A DNA stretch of 26,229 nucleotides from Basidiobolus ranarum (lineage: Eukaryota; Basidiobolomycota; Basidiobolomycetes; Basidiobolales): positions 1-26,229 of the forward strand of contig JASJQH010007009.1 in NCBI GenBank assembly GCA_040143965.1, read 5' to 3'. Both the position numbers and the translations under genes were made by a program. The notes under the pieces are model-generated. The model was not told the origin of the DNA. It made no database searches and worked only from the letters and a program-made list of their open reading frames with translations. Every line of letters starts with the position of its first letter. The first letter of the stretch is position 1. Below are positions 1 through 12,071 of this stretch, one piece after another.

Positions 1-354
<354 letters not shown>

Positions 355-434
355 GTTGAGTGACGAGTAAGAATACGATTAAAAAAATAGTGACTCGTTT
401 ACAACGCCAGATGGGTCTTATAGAGTGATAGTTC

Positions 435-478
435 GAGGCCCTGGCGATTTACTGAGACCAAAAATTAAGCCAGGGCTC
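435..478. repeat. Imperfect inverted repeat (hairpin) upstream of actin
   Basis: GAGGCCCTGGC at 435-445 pairs with GCCAGGGCTC at 469-478. This gives ten base pairs with one bulged G and a 23-nt loop. It lies about 80 to 125 bp upstream of the actin ATG. It is GC-rich in an AT-rich setting. Function unknown. Confidence 0.5.
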
Positions 479-924
479 AAATGGTTTACGTATCTGTTTC
501 ATCCTCACCTATTCGATTGTCATGGCTCTCTAATCTCTAGCTGTACAAATCAATGTCCACTAAATAAATCTCATGCAATTATGAATGAGTCGACGTCTTG
601 CGAATAATTCAAAACCTGATTGGCGGCAATACAAATAGATTCTTTAATTTAATATATATATAGCCCATATCTTGTTACCACTATCGCTGTTGCCTGTATT
701 GATTGTGGCATTCTGGTGATATGCCAAGTCATTTTTCTTTACAGTATCACATATATTTGCTACTCTTGGCGGACCACCGTTATATAATGCTACTTACGTT
801 ATGGATGTTTACGTAACATTCAATCCTACACAGCATTCAACTCTTTGCCAAGATTCCATTTGAATGAAGTCTTATCATTACGTAAAGTCCTCCAAATGAG
901 TAAAACGGTTGGATCAATTTTGAA

Positions 925-930
925 TTTATT
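925..930 (-). terminator. Poly(A) signal AATAAA for VPS8
   Basis: AATAAA on the minus strand, about 46 bp beyond the VPS8 stop codon, a normal position for a 3' end signal. Assigned by position only. Confidence 0.45.
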
Positions 931-975
931 AAGGATCCCACGTAAATCAGATCCATACAAGTGTTTGTTACTGCT

Positions 976-3900
976 TTACCAGCCTAATCGGCTGCCAAGA
1001 ATACGTGACGGGTTTTGATGGTTTTTTTCTGCACAGAGCTTGCAATCTAAATGCAGATTACTAGTTTTCAAAGGAGTGTTGATGGATTCTATGCACTGAC
1101 GATGATATCCGTGTCCACATCTGAATAGAATGATCTCTGTGAACGATGTATGATTTGAGGGTGTCTGCTCGGAGATAGTCGGCGAAAGGGGTATTGGTGA
1201 GGGAACCGGTGTACTGCTAATGGATGGGGCTTTCCCATTGGATGATGTGAGGGAATTATTTTTCATTGTTGGACTGGAAATGACGGCATTGGCAGGGACA
1301 TTATCTCCAGATTCTGACTCCAAAGGCTCGGGGAGTTTTGCTCTTTTTTGTAAACCCACACTCCATAACGCATTGCTACACAATTCACATCTACCCCGTG
1401 ACAATCTCCATCCACGAGAGCGGTATTTGGTAGCAAGTTCGACCCCATTAAAAAGGTCTCGATCCACTAGTCGGTTGGTCATTTCTAATAGTTGCCCCTC
1501 ATACTTATATGTATCTAATATACCAAAGAAGACATCCCGAAACTCGGCTACAGTTTGAATACCTGATTCTTCCTCGTCTCCAACAGAGTGGGATTGTATC
1601 AGGCGGAGAAGAAGACGAGGAAGTGACAGAGAAGAAGAGGGTGACGTAGTATAAAGTAGGGTATTCAGAATAGTTTGCAGGTAAGTCTTGAAAGAGGAGC
1701 CAAGATGTCCGATCAACTGACCTTGCGATAGAAAAAGTACCGATGTTGATAGTGAGGTGGGATCAAGTGGTGAGGCAGTAGAGTTTCGCGCTGTCAATGA
1801 TTGTGGTGTTGAGTCTACAGTGGTTGAAGGAGATACAACCTTAGAAATGCTTTTGGATGCATCTACACAAGTACTTAATAGTAAAAACCATAGCGTTTCC
1901 ACCTCATCTACTTCTTCAAGATGTTCCAGCTTTGGTGGGTTTTGTAGTTTGGCACTTGCCGCTCTAACATTGGCCTTTTGACTGGCCCTTTCGCATAATT
2001 GGATAGCTACTTTAAAAGCACCCATGATTTTAATGATGGCGTTTTTAACCACATGTTGATCTTCAGTGTTCCATTTATCGACTTCTTTGGCCTCAATCAT
2101 ATCCACAGAGACCTTGACACGCTCTTTGATTATATTCAAAACTATTTCGAGGGCACCCACAACATTCCCGCTAATTTCTAGAATCCAGACAACCGCATCC
2201 AGCACTGAATGCTGCTGACATAGTTTTAAAACCCGATCTAGACGATACTCGTTTCCTTGACGGAGCTGCAAATAGGGGAGAACAGAGCCGGGTTCGTGCA
2301 CGCATAATAAAGAAATGTATAACTCATGTATTTCCGAAGGAATCCGTTCTGGCCCATCTATAAAGTTTTCAACTTCAGTCTGGGGATCAAGGACAGCCTT
2401 CAGATAAGTCAACAATTTCCTCGGTTGTGACTCCAATAAACGAATGACATGTTGATGGGCACTTCTGAAATATAACCTGACCATTGATGCAGTTTCTTGA
2501 GGATTGATATCGACTAGTTGTTCGATGTTTTCCAATAGCACTTTCCTGACATCATTCTGTTCATCTTCATTCAGTTTGCTTCCTCTATTTGCCAAGAATA
2601 TTCTTACACATCCGAATATGGCCCGTTGCCTTTCTTCATCTTTAAGATAGGTGGTAATCACCAATCCATACTTTCTCTTCTTCTTGTATACATTTTCAAG
2701 AATACGATAGAACCCAGCATTTTCATACAGTCGAGTAAGATCCTCCTCTTCATGGGGCGTGTATACTTTTAGTAGACATTGGGCTGCCATTTGGCGTTCC
2801 ATTCGAGTGTTCATGTCTTTATAAGTAGTAAGCTGCATCAAGATATCGTGTAAACATTCGTTCGATAGGGTGATGTACTCCTTATGTTTAAAGATGCTTT
2901 GGGCAACGAAGCAATAGATGAGGTTTGCGTCTTGAGTTGATTCGGATAATGTCATCTTAGCAACGCTGAGTAAGGCATCCACGATTTGTTGTCGGTTGAT
3001 TAAATGATTAACATGCTGGAAATCATCCTCTGCGGTATAAGCATTATCGAAGAAGGGGTCATCTAACCCATATTCCAAAACACCCAATAATTTACTAATA
3101 TTGATCGAAATCAACAAGCGTAAATAGGGGTATTTTAGTTGGTCAACGTGATTGCTCTGTGCAATGTCTGCAATTTTCTTGGCCTTCTCAACCCACTCGG
3201 CTACCCCTGGCGAAAACAAAAATTGATACACGGATAGACGGGCCTCAATAGAGTCTTCTTTGGGGATTTTCGATCCATCAGGGAACCACCTTCCAGACAA
3301 AATATGCTCAAGATAGCCAAACAGTTTCATAACAATAGCCTCTTCTATTTCCTTGTCTAGTGATTCCGGTGAGGGGATGGTATTTCTTTTCAGCGATGTC
3401 TCCCTAAACATGTTGTCCATCTGTGGCCACAGGATGGCACTCAGTAACTCTACAATGGGGCTGGTATAGTCTTTCACTCCTCTGTTCCAAACATATATCA
3501 ATGCATCATACAACCCCTCCATTCGACCCACAGAAATAACTCTGTCGATGTCAATGCCGTATGGGTTCATATGTAAAATGCATTGCTCTAACCGGGGAAG
3601 AGTTGCGGGTTGACTGGCATAATGTTTCACAAAGTCTAACATTACCGAAGGAGGGAGATCTCTAATTTTATCTTCAAGGATGTAAGGTTCTAGAGTAAAC
3701 ATAAATACTTCCTGGTATCCGTAGTCAGTGTATTTCTCATAAACAGTGTCGAAAAGAAAATCCGTCGCATTCATGCTTAGGCAGGCATCAAAGCAAGATT
3801 GACAAAGTTGGGCATAGGGTGGCTCAGAATGGTGTGACTGGTTGTCACTTGGAGATTCTAGTGACCTTTCTGAAGAGAAAGCGTAGTTTAGCGATGCTGA

Positions 3901-6512
3901 GATGAGCTCAAGCAATTTCTCGCCAATCAATTCATTACGACTTTCTTCATCATCTGGAAGTCCAGTAACAGCCAAGTTGAACTCCCCAGAGAGAAAAGAA
4001 GTCACTAGGTGGATAGCTTTGATGTAATCACCATCATCCATCAATGCCACAATTCGGTCAGACCAAGATAAAATTATTCCAAAATACAATTGATTTACTC
4101 CCTGGTCAATAAATAATTAGTTGGGATTCGTGGAGTGAAAGCAGTCGGTGCAATTTGGAAGGTTTATAATTACCAAAGTGAAGAGCTTGCCTCTGTGTGA
4201 TCGAAGGCTATGATAATAAGCTACTTCCATCTGTGTGGCTGAGGCTTCTTTGGGTTTTTGGTTAAGCCATTCCTTCATTGGTGTGTTGAATAAATCCCGG
4301 TAGATGAGCTTGTACGCGCTTACGTTACATCGCTCCAGCTCTAGCATCTTTCTGGGATCAAAGGCAATTACCTGCTCGTCGCTAGTTAATATAATCAAAA
4401 TCTATACAACATTGGGATCAGAGTTAGTACAATTCTGCAAATAGTCAGGTATAAAGATATCCAACCTGGTAACTAAGCCATTGTAAGCCTACAATTGAGG
4501 TGGGGCTAGTCCATTCTCCTAGTTTGGAAAATTGTGTATTTTGCCCTCTTTTACGTGAGTTCGTAGGCTGACTATTCGCATTCTTTACATGCAAAATACA
4601 TAGGTAGCTTCCCCATGAATATGCAAGTAAAGGGTCAGTGGCTTGATCTTGAACTGTTGATCGAATCTTGTAAGTATGTTATACCATGTAGAATCAAAGC
4701 AGATATAACTCACCAACTCTTTTCTTAACAGAGGGATACCAAGCTATACAACCCGATAGCCCATTGTCGTTCTTTGTTGTCTTCTCTGCCTCGAGCATAT
4801 CTCTTTTGACTTTGAAGAGAATCTCAGGACTAGGCTTGGTTTGTACGACGAGTAGCTAAATAATGTGGTCAATAATCGCCTCTTTGAACTATAGCCAATG
4901 AATCTATTACTTTATGAGGGGTGATTATGGCAATCAATCCATGGGAATCAGCCACATGTTGAACTTCGCCATAAGGAAGAATTGCTAGCCCTAATATCGT
5001 TGTTGGGAGGGAAGGTTTCTCAGGAGTTTCTTGAGGTTTACCTAGAAGCCGGAGGGTTTCTACATTTTTGACCAACATTACTTTGGAAATAATGTGCATG
5101 AACACCATCCCCTTTAAAAAGCTACTTCAGCTAATGTTTGGGATTGACAAGATATATGCTATTATATTACCTGATCATCACCAGACACAACCTTGCTTTT
5201 TCCCGCTCCAATGAAAGATACGTGAACTACATTTGCTCCGTAACGATGACCATTCTTTCGGATGAGTGAAGGGCCTTGTTTCATTGGTGATATTGATCTA
5301 GAAAGAGAGCCATTCTGAATATCCCAAATAGTAATGAGTCCCTTTTCATAACCGCAAACAATAGCTGAATGATCCGAGGAAATTGCCAATGACGAAACAG
5401 CACCATAGTCTAAATTGGTGAATAAATGTAAGATAAAAATTCCCTCATTGCTAGAATAAAGAGGCATACAAAACCTATGGCATTCGGTCCCAGCGTACGA
5501 ACAAAGTTCTGATAAAAGTCGTACACTAACACGAAGCCTCGAGAAGTTCCAACAGCAATATACCCACTTGCCTATAAAGATAGTGTTACATAAATGTTAG
5601 TCATACTTAAGCATTAAATTCTAGGGGCTAATTGTGATGAGAGCTAACCGCTAAAACAGATGGTAGTCCGACTTCGCGTTTGATGCTAGATGAATATAAA
5701 TGATTCGATATTTTTATGAGTGGCGTCCATCTAAATGCACTTGTGGTAATGATTTCTTGAGAGGGCTCAGCACTCAAGGTCAAATCCTCAAATTCAGCTT
5801 GAGATAGTGTTGGGGTAAGAGTTTGAGGAGAAAAGGTATTTTGGGAGGAGGGTGAAAAGTTGTTTCGCGAGGAAATAGAGGAAGTTTCAAAAGAGGAAGG
5901 CGAGTGAATTAGATTCGAGAAAAGATTCGCTTCTGATACTTTTGAGCTACTTGAGCGTAGCAAGCTTGGCCGAGAGCTATTAGAGCGAGCATCCTATAAA
6001 TGAAATAGTAGTATTATTGTGAGGGATTGATAGGGGTTTAGTCAAAGTTTAAATAATCAAGTACGTCAAGTTGCGAATCTATAGACACTGAATCTAGAAC
6101 CTCAGAGCTGATGAAATCTTCACTATCAGATTCATTCAAAATTCTGTCCAAGAGAAGATTTTCAGCTACAAATGTAACATAATGTAACTTAGTACTGTTC
6201 TGGTGACGTATTCTATATGTAAGACAGTCACTTACAATTCTTTAAAAACTCATCATAAAGAGCAGTCTCTTGCAATATCTGCTCTAGTAGTGAATGAGCC
6301 TTAATTTTCTGTGCCGTACCCAAGTTACTTTCAAAAATAGGCCCTCCTTGGAGATATATTTGCAGGTCCTCTTGTAACTTGTACAGTTCAGCTACAACAG
6401 TACCGATTATTTTGGCAGAAGAATCGGGGAGTTCTACTTCAGGTATACGTGCAGCATTAAAACGTGACTCAATATCAGCCAAACTGCCTATTCCAAAAGT
6501 TTCTGTTTTCAT
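976..6512 (-). CDS. VPS8: VPS8, CORVET tethering complex subunit (10 exons)
   Basis: Endosomal tethering protein of the CORVET complex, which binds Rab5/Vps21 and drives early endosome fusion. Exons: 6512-6236, 6165-6065, 5993-5649, 5571-5475, 5409-5171, 5111-4911, 4855-4714, 4653-4466, 4401-4174, 4101-976. The sum is 4944 nt, 1647 residues, in frame throughout. Supporting motifs include ILNESDSEDF near the N-terminus (human ILNETDDEDES), a beta-propeller strand GYEKGLITIWDIQNG, then YIKAIHLV, EPYILEDKI, YDALIYVWNRG and YPYLRLLI in the alpha-solenoid, and a C-terminal RING-H2. The RING ligands are CELC, C-GH-YH-C and CKLC at 1389-1033. Exon 5 to 6 uses an AAAG acceptor, and one donor (5474) is a weak GTTTTG; both were chosen because they keep phase and family alignment. 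A Ser-rich linker lies before the propeller, and the RING carries a long insertion. It diverges from the DDHD gene across 196 bp. Confidence 0.93.
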
Positions 6513-6708
6513 AACATGGAAGACGTGTCAGAGTATAAAGTTTGAATATAGAAAACAGTGAGGGTTAAGACATATAATCACATGCATGGAATGGATATTC
6601 ATTTAACAGATTGACTAAAATTGTATTAATTGATCGAAATTAGCATTAATATTGTGCCACTAAATGCTTTTGTAAAATAACCTTCCTGGTGTTTCTTTAT
6701 TACACATC
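6513..6708. promoter_or_regulatory. Divergent promoter region, VPS8 / DDHD phospholipase
   Basis: The 196 bp between two outward-facing start codons must hold both core promoters and leaders. It is AT-rich. No clear TATA box or known operator was recognised. Confidence 0.5.
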
Positions 6709-8496
6709 ATGGATACTTCATTGCCTCAACCAGAAAAGAAAGGTAACAAGGAAACCAATTCTTGTCAATGGTTAAGGAATATTTATCCTTATATACTTAT
6801 CTGAATTGATTTTTAGTCGAGCATGTCATCTTCATGGTTCACGGGATGGGTCCTACTATTGGGAACCGCGGGAAGTACATTATGAGAGGTAATTGATAGA
6901 TATTGTCAAATTTTTGTCTTAATCTACTAATAAAACCTGATGCTTCATAGTGGAACAGCTCCGTGAAAACATCAAGGAAGTATTGGAAGTCAAATTCCCA
7001 GAAATAGAAGGCTCAGTAGAAGTCATTCCTTTAGGTAAGAAATCTGGCTTTATGGATGTAGTATACAAATCATGGTTAATTAACTTTTCATATAGAATGG
7101 CATAATGTACTTCATGATGTGGTCGATATGTAAGTGTACTAGTCAAGATTTTACATAACAATAAGCTAACTCGATATTTTTATAGACGGATGAATTCCAT
7201 AACACTGCCGACTTGCCCAGCTGTAAGACGGTTAAACAATGATATTGTGGCCGATGTACTATACTATTTTACAAATCGCCATGGACAGAAAATCTTCGAC
7301 ATTGTTGCGAAATCTTTAAATGCTGAATATACAGCTTTTATGGAGAAACACCCAAACTATACTGGAGATTTTTCAATAATTGGATATAGTTTGGGTGGAG
7401 TCTGTGTGTATGATATTTTATCGCACCAGGAAGAAGGCTTTAATGCTGAAGGCCGTGACTGTTTGAGGTTTAATGTGACTGAGCTTTTATTTCAACCACG
7501 CAATCTCTTTACCTTTGGATGCCCAATGGGTGCAGTGATGGTCATGAGAGATCAAACATTTGGCACATACCGTCTACCGGAGTACTGCTCATTGTACAAC
7601 ATATTCCATCAATATGACCCCATAGTAATGCTTCATTTTGCACTCGTTGAGCAGTAATGCTGATTATTAATTTGATTGTTATACGATAGGGTTATCGATT
7701 GGAGCCGCTAATAGATATTGAATACAAGAGCATTCCACCAGTTGTCTTGGAGAACTTTTACGACAGTCGGTTCCCTATCAGTATGAACTCTATGATCCCT
7801 AACATATCCCTACCATCGCTCAATCAAGCCAAAGAAGTATTCTCTCGTCAAATGGCCACGGTATTTGGATACACACAAATAGGGGCTGAAGTCGATGTCC
7901 CGAAACGGGTATGCAGCCCTTTGTTGCAGAGTGATGATAATACTAGTGTAAAAAGAAGAAAAACTGATCCTATAGAAGTCATCGATCTCACACAAGACCC
8001 TTGCCAAAGCCAAAAAGCAAGCGAATGGAATCAAACCCAATGCAAGGATAACAGTGAAGCCGAGCAGAGCTCTACAACCCAATATTTTTTAGACACAGTG
8101 ATGTACTTGGCCCAGAAATTTAGCATTGTTTCAACATCACCCAACGACGCTCCCACCGATGGCAATGTGGACAAGACTAGAGATGGCTTGGATGAGCCTA
8201 TCTATGAATTCGAAGAAACCGTAGAAACAGTACTTGGAGAATTTTACTCCGATATAGATGGCTCTTCCGAAAAGCCAGCCTCTTGTGTAGCAGAACAACC
8301 TAGTGACTCGGATCAAGCGCGCTCTGTCTTATTTAATGAGTGCCCAGAGCTTTCCCATCGCATAGACTACACGCTGCAAGATAGTTTCGTTCATTACGTC
8401 GCTAATGAATATTTGGTTGGATCTAGAGCCCACTTCTCTTACTGGAATCACAGGGATGTGGCTTATCATTTGTTGAAGAAGTGCTTCAATAAATAA
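6709..8496 (+). CDS. DDHD-domain phospholipase A1 (6 exons)
   Basis: Intracellular phospholipase of the DDHD1/DDHD2/Ddl1 family, which cleaves the sn-1 acyl chain of phosphatidic acid and related lipids. Exons: 6709-6742, 6817-6888, 6951-7034, 7096-7129, 7186-7624, 7690-8496; 489 residues. The N-terminal strand is HVIFMVHGMG. The lipase elbow GYSLGG has the nucleophile at Ser143, in the context DFSIIGYSLGGVCVYDIL. LFTFGCPMG, then YNIFHQYDPI joined across an intron to YRLEPL, and finally SYWNHRDVAYHLL are the conserved DDHD blocks. It starts almost directly at the lipase fold and lacks the long N-terminal regions (such as WWE) of animal members. The linker between YRLEPL and the last block holds KRRK (309-312) and VIDLTQD (318-324), which look like a nuclear signal and a SUMO-interacting motif. 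The start is the first in-frame ATG, and exon 1 is only 34 nt. Confidence 0.93.
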
Positions 8497-8828
8497 GCAG
8501 ATTAACCAAAGTATCACACGAACTATCATACGAATTGATATGAATGAATCCAACTCTTTCTTGCTCACACACTCACATATTCATGCTTTTTACATAGATA
8601 TTTCTACTTACCTTTATAATAAATAATACGAAAGCAATTATGATTTGTAACTAAGAAAAACTTTCCATTTCAGACTCACCTTGAAATATTGGATGAAAGA
8701 TGAATGATGAAAATCAGTTTGATTATTCATTCGAAAAACAACTTACTAATCGAGTTACTAAAATAGCAATTGTATTTAGTCTGGATATTGGAGCCTTCTC
8801 ATATTTATCCTTACTAAACGCTCTTACA
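8497..8828. other. Intergenic, DDHD 3' flank and PTPA 5' flank
   Basis: AT-rich spacer between two genes on the same strand. The PTPA frame stays open upstream to an ATG at 8700, so 8700-8828 may be a 43-residue N-terminal extension of PTPA rather than leader. Nothing else was recognised. Confidence 0.5.
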
Positions 8829-10360
8829 ATGCATCCTTCACCGAGCTGCACTCATGAGCACGAACACAAAGAACCCTGCGACAATGTTGAGCTAAGCACC
8901 TCTATAAACGAGGACGAGACCTCATTTCGAATCCCTACTAGACAGATTCTTACTCAGGAAGATTTAGCTCGCTTTTTTGAGTCAGATTGCTACGCCGAAT
9001 TTTTAGATTTTATTCTGGAATTGAACGAAGCAGTCGTCGGGAAAACAACTAGATTCGATTGCCAAGTATCTACGGTTCGTTACCACTCATAATTTCACTG
9101 AATAGTTCAACACCGATATATGAGATGCTTTTACTTTTTGTGATAATTAACTATTAGAATCACAGGTGGTAGAGAAGTTGATAGACATCTTAAAAACTCT
9201 TGTCCAATGGATAGATGAAATCAAGCCAGAAGACAATGCTCAGAGTAGATTTGGTAATCCTGCTTTCAAGACATGGTATGACAGAGTAGCTGAGGTAGGA
9301 ATATACAAGTATACGCCATGTTCGCACCTTCCTTCTCATTCTAAACTTATCACCTGGATAGAGAGCTGCGGATCTTTTAAAAGGAGTTGTACCCGATGAA
9401 GCAATCCCGGAGGTTAGCAAATATCTCATAGAGAGTTTCGGAAACCATCGACGCATTGATTATGGTACTGGGCATGAAGCAAATTTTATTGCTTGGATGT
9501 AAGCTTTTAATATTGTACCATCATTTTACTTCAGTCATTAATAACTGTAAATTTTGACTTCTAGGTTATGCATCAAAAAACTGGGTTTGCTCAACCAAGA
9601 AGATTATGTTGCTTTAGTGTTGAAAGTGTTTTACGGGTGATTATTGTGGTTTTTTTTGAATTCTTTCCAATTGAATTGATATTAATGTTATATTCCCAGG
9701 TACATCGACTTGATGAGAAAGCTTCAATTCGCTTACTGGTTAGAACCTGCTGGCTCACATGGAGTTTGGGGGCTTGATGATTACCATTTCCTACCATTTT
9801 TGTTTGGTTCAGCACAACTCCGAGGTAAGTACATGTATCTCACCAGCCATCTGTGGCCCTAACTAATGTCGATTTCCAAGGTCACAAGCATATCCGTCCC
9901 AAAGCTATTCATGATCGAGACATTGTGGAGGAGTTTTCTAAGGACTACATGTACTTGGCTTGCATTAAGTTCGTCAACGATGTAATTTCATTGATTTGTC
10001 GCTTATAATTACTCTTAATCCAGTACTCAAGTCTTCTTGGTATAGGTTAAGACTGCCTCTCTTAGATGGCACTCGCCTATGTTAGATGATATCAGTGGCG
10101 TTAAGACCTGGGATAAGGTAAATTCAGGAATGGTCAAGATGTACAAAGCGGAGGTATTAGGGAAACTTCCCATCATGCAGCACTTCATGTTCGGCTCGCT
10201 ACTTCGGTTCAAGGGAAGTCAAATAATACCTGAAGATGATGAATGTTGTGATACACCTCATGTTTATGCTTACGGTCAAGAAGCCCCTACTTGCTGTGGA
10301 ATGAGAGTGCCATCTGCCATTGCGGCCTCGCAGAGCATCAAAAGACTTCCATTCGATTAA
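8829..10360 (+). CDS. PTPA / Rrd-type PP2A phosphatase activator (7 exons)
   Basis: Peptidyl-prolyl isomerase-like chaperone that activates protein phosphatase 2A (yeast Rrd1/Rrd2, human PTPA/PPP2R4). Exons: 8829-9074, 9166-9294, 9362-9498, 9565-9636, 9700-9824, 9881-9981, 10046-10360; 374 residues. Family blocks in order: [78 protein letters not shown] and [11 protein letters not shown]. The start at 8829 was chosen because family similarity begins about 30 residues later; the alternative at 8700 adds 43 residues with a hydrophobic stretch unusual for this soluble protein. A His/Cys-rich [11 protein letters not shown] follows the start. The C-terminal tail after FGSLL is about 50 residues longer than in human PTPA and Cys-rich. 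It ends 87 bp from the convergent Nudix-IF2B gene. Confidence 0.93.
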
Positions 10361-10421
10361 TATAGTACATCATATTAATTATATTAGCTAAATCCTATTT
10401 ACACATTCAAAGTGATTGTAT

Positions 10422-10427
10422 TTTATT
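10422..10427 (-). terminator. Poly(A) signal AATAAA for the Nudix-IF2B gene
   Basis: AATAAA read on the minus strand, about 20 bp past the stop of the minus-strand gene. It lies between the two convergent stop codons and upstream of the plus-strand signal at 10441. Confidence 0.5.
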
Positions 10428-10440
10428 GAACCGATTTACG

Positions 10441-10446
10441 AATAAA
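10441..10446 (+). terminator. Poly(A) signal AATAAA for PTPA
   Basis: Plus-strand AATAAA 80 bp after the PTPA stop and only 2 bp before the last codon of the convergent gene. Cleavage 10 to 30 nt downstream would fall inside that gene's coding region, giving overlapping 3' ends. Confidence 0.45.
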
Positions 10447-10447
10447 G

Positions 10448-12071
10448 TCAATCTATGAGGGCTTCAACCAGCTTTTGTCTATCAGCCCAGAAAGTTTGAA
10501 TATCTTTCAAAGAAAGAAGGCCATTCTCAGTTATATATCCATCAACCAAAGTAGCCCCGACTTTCTCAAAATAAACATTACGAACTTCCACTCTTTTACG
10601 TGCCAAACACTTCTCAAAAGCCCCACCATAAGAGACAAATACTTCTACTGGCTCATTTTCTTCCATATTTTCTTCGTTTTCGACTCCATACACTTTGTCT
10701 AATCTTGAGATTACATGGACTTTTTTGTCGTAATGCTTTGCAGCCAAAGCAAGGTTTAAGCTTCCTATCTTGTTAACTACGCTACCATCAATACCGGAGA
10801 TGTGGTCGGCACCGAGCAATACGTGGGTCATATTTGCCATGAAATAAGCACATGAAGCATCAGTGATCACCTGGATTCTAACTCGAGCACTAGCTCTAGG
10901 ATTATTAGCAGCAGGTGCTAGGAAGTCGTCTAGTTTAGCGGCTAGGCCTAAGGCCCCCTCATTTAATGGTCGAGATTCCAGGATGTATATGTCCACAGTA
11001 TGGTCGATGGATGCTATTAAAACCTGATGGCAAAGCATACAGAGAACACCAAAAACAGTAGAGCTGTAGCTAAGAGTCATGATTGAATAATGTTGAGCAT
11101 CAGAGCCATCACTAGTCTCCGAGAACAAGGGAGAAAACAAAGAGGCCAGGAATTGAACATTGAGCTTGTGGACATTTTCTTGCGACTCTTTTCTGAATGA
11201 AGTGATGATCTCACTTACTCGTTTCTCAAAACTCTCCAAACTTAAATCACTTTCTTTGATTGCCTGATCGATCATATTATGAATAACTGATAGCGTGGAA
11301 GATATAGCCGCTTGCATAGAAGGTCGAATTTGCACTAAATGCCAACAAATATTTCGAACTTTTTCAAAATAAGTGGAAATGTTCATCTCGTTACTTCTCA
11401 AAACTTTGCTTATGACCGTTTGTCTGACTACTTCCGAAGCTTTGTCTGCCAACTGTTGCGCACCTGAATTTCTGTCATTAAACATGTCCATTAGGCTTCT
11501 GTGGACTATCTCGGGTAGATAGACTCTATCCAACACTGTCCTTAGGTTTGGTACGGTGTCAAAAGTGGCTAGCTCCTCCAGTTGAATCCACTTCTTGTCG
11601 ACATGTTCGAAATCTAATTGAATTTGAGTCGGCTCAACTAATAACCTAAAAAGAAATGGATATACTGTCCATTCAGTATCCAACTCTTCACTTTGAAAAG
11701 TTAAGGGTTTTCCGGAGCGGACTAGAGCTATCGAGTTATGACTAAGTGCCAATTCTTCCTTTATTTCCGTCATCGCTCGTTCCAACGGATTCTTGTCTTG
11801 TTCTTCGATAGACCCACTAACTCCAGCCCAAAGATTTCTTTTAAAAGAAAAAGAGACAAATAAATAATGGAAATAGTGGCAAATTGGAGAGTTCTATTGA
11901 AAAGTAGGTTGATATTTACTGATAAGTATGAACCTTCTCGCTTCTTTTAAGTATCAAAATCCTTTGCCCTTGACTTGCTGGAGAACGAGAAGGTTTAAGC
12001 TCTTCCTTGTTGTCAGAAGATGTATCGACATCACATACGATAAAAGAGGTGACTACTTGTCTTCGTTTCAT
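10448..12071 (-). CDS. Nudix domain fused to an eIF2B/R15P-isomerase-like domain (2 exons)
   Basis: Exons 12071-11920 and 11837-10448 give 513 residues. Residues 1 to about 150 form a Nudix fold: MKRRQVVTSFIVCD, then RILILKRSEKVHTY, WAGVSGSIEE and the box TEIKEELAL. The two metal-binding glutamates of the box and the preceding Glu are present. The usual Arg is Thr, the box Gly is Ala, and the loop is one residue longer, so hydrolase activity is uncertain. The C-terminal half is an IF-2B (eIF2B alpha/MtnA/ribose-1,5-bisphosphate isomerase) Rossmann domain: VDIYILESRPLNEG, VITDASCAYFM, and GADHISGIDGSVVNKIGSLN. This last is the sugar-phosphate or nucleotide pocket in the superfamily. I infer a metabolic or sensing enzyme rather than a translation factor. 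The exact substrate cannot be read from the sequence. It diverges from MRM2. Confidence 0.88.

Larger units (their letters stand above)
355..975. other. Intergenic: actin upstream region and VPS8 3' flank
   Basis: No convincing gene. A 60-codon plus-strand reading frame at 425-607 has no recognisable features. The part next to 354 should hold the actin promoter and leader, read leftward. It contains an imperfect hairpin at 435-478. The part next to 975 is the VPS8 3' flank, with an AATAAA on the minus strand at 930-925. A short TA run sits at about 651-662. Confidence 0.6.

Noticed and set aside
425-607. 60-codon plus-strand ORF upstream of actin
   Set aside because: Random composition, overlaps the hairpin and the expected actin promoter.
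4654-4713. Alternative acceptor 12 bp upstream (ACAAG) for VPS8 exon 8
   Set aside because: It would break the reading phase with the consensus GTGAGT donor; the CAACAG acceptor keeps it.
7810-8082. Minus-strand ORF within the DDHD gene
   Set aside because: Antisense shadow of exon 6; the sense frame has the conserved DDHD blocks on both sides.
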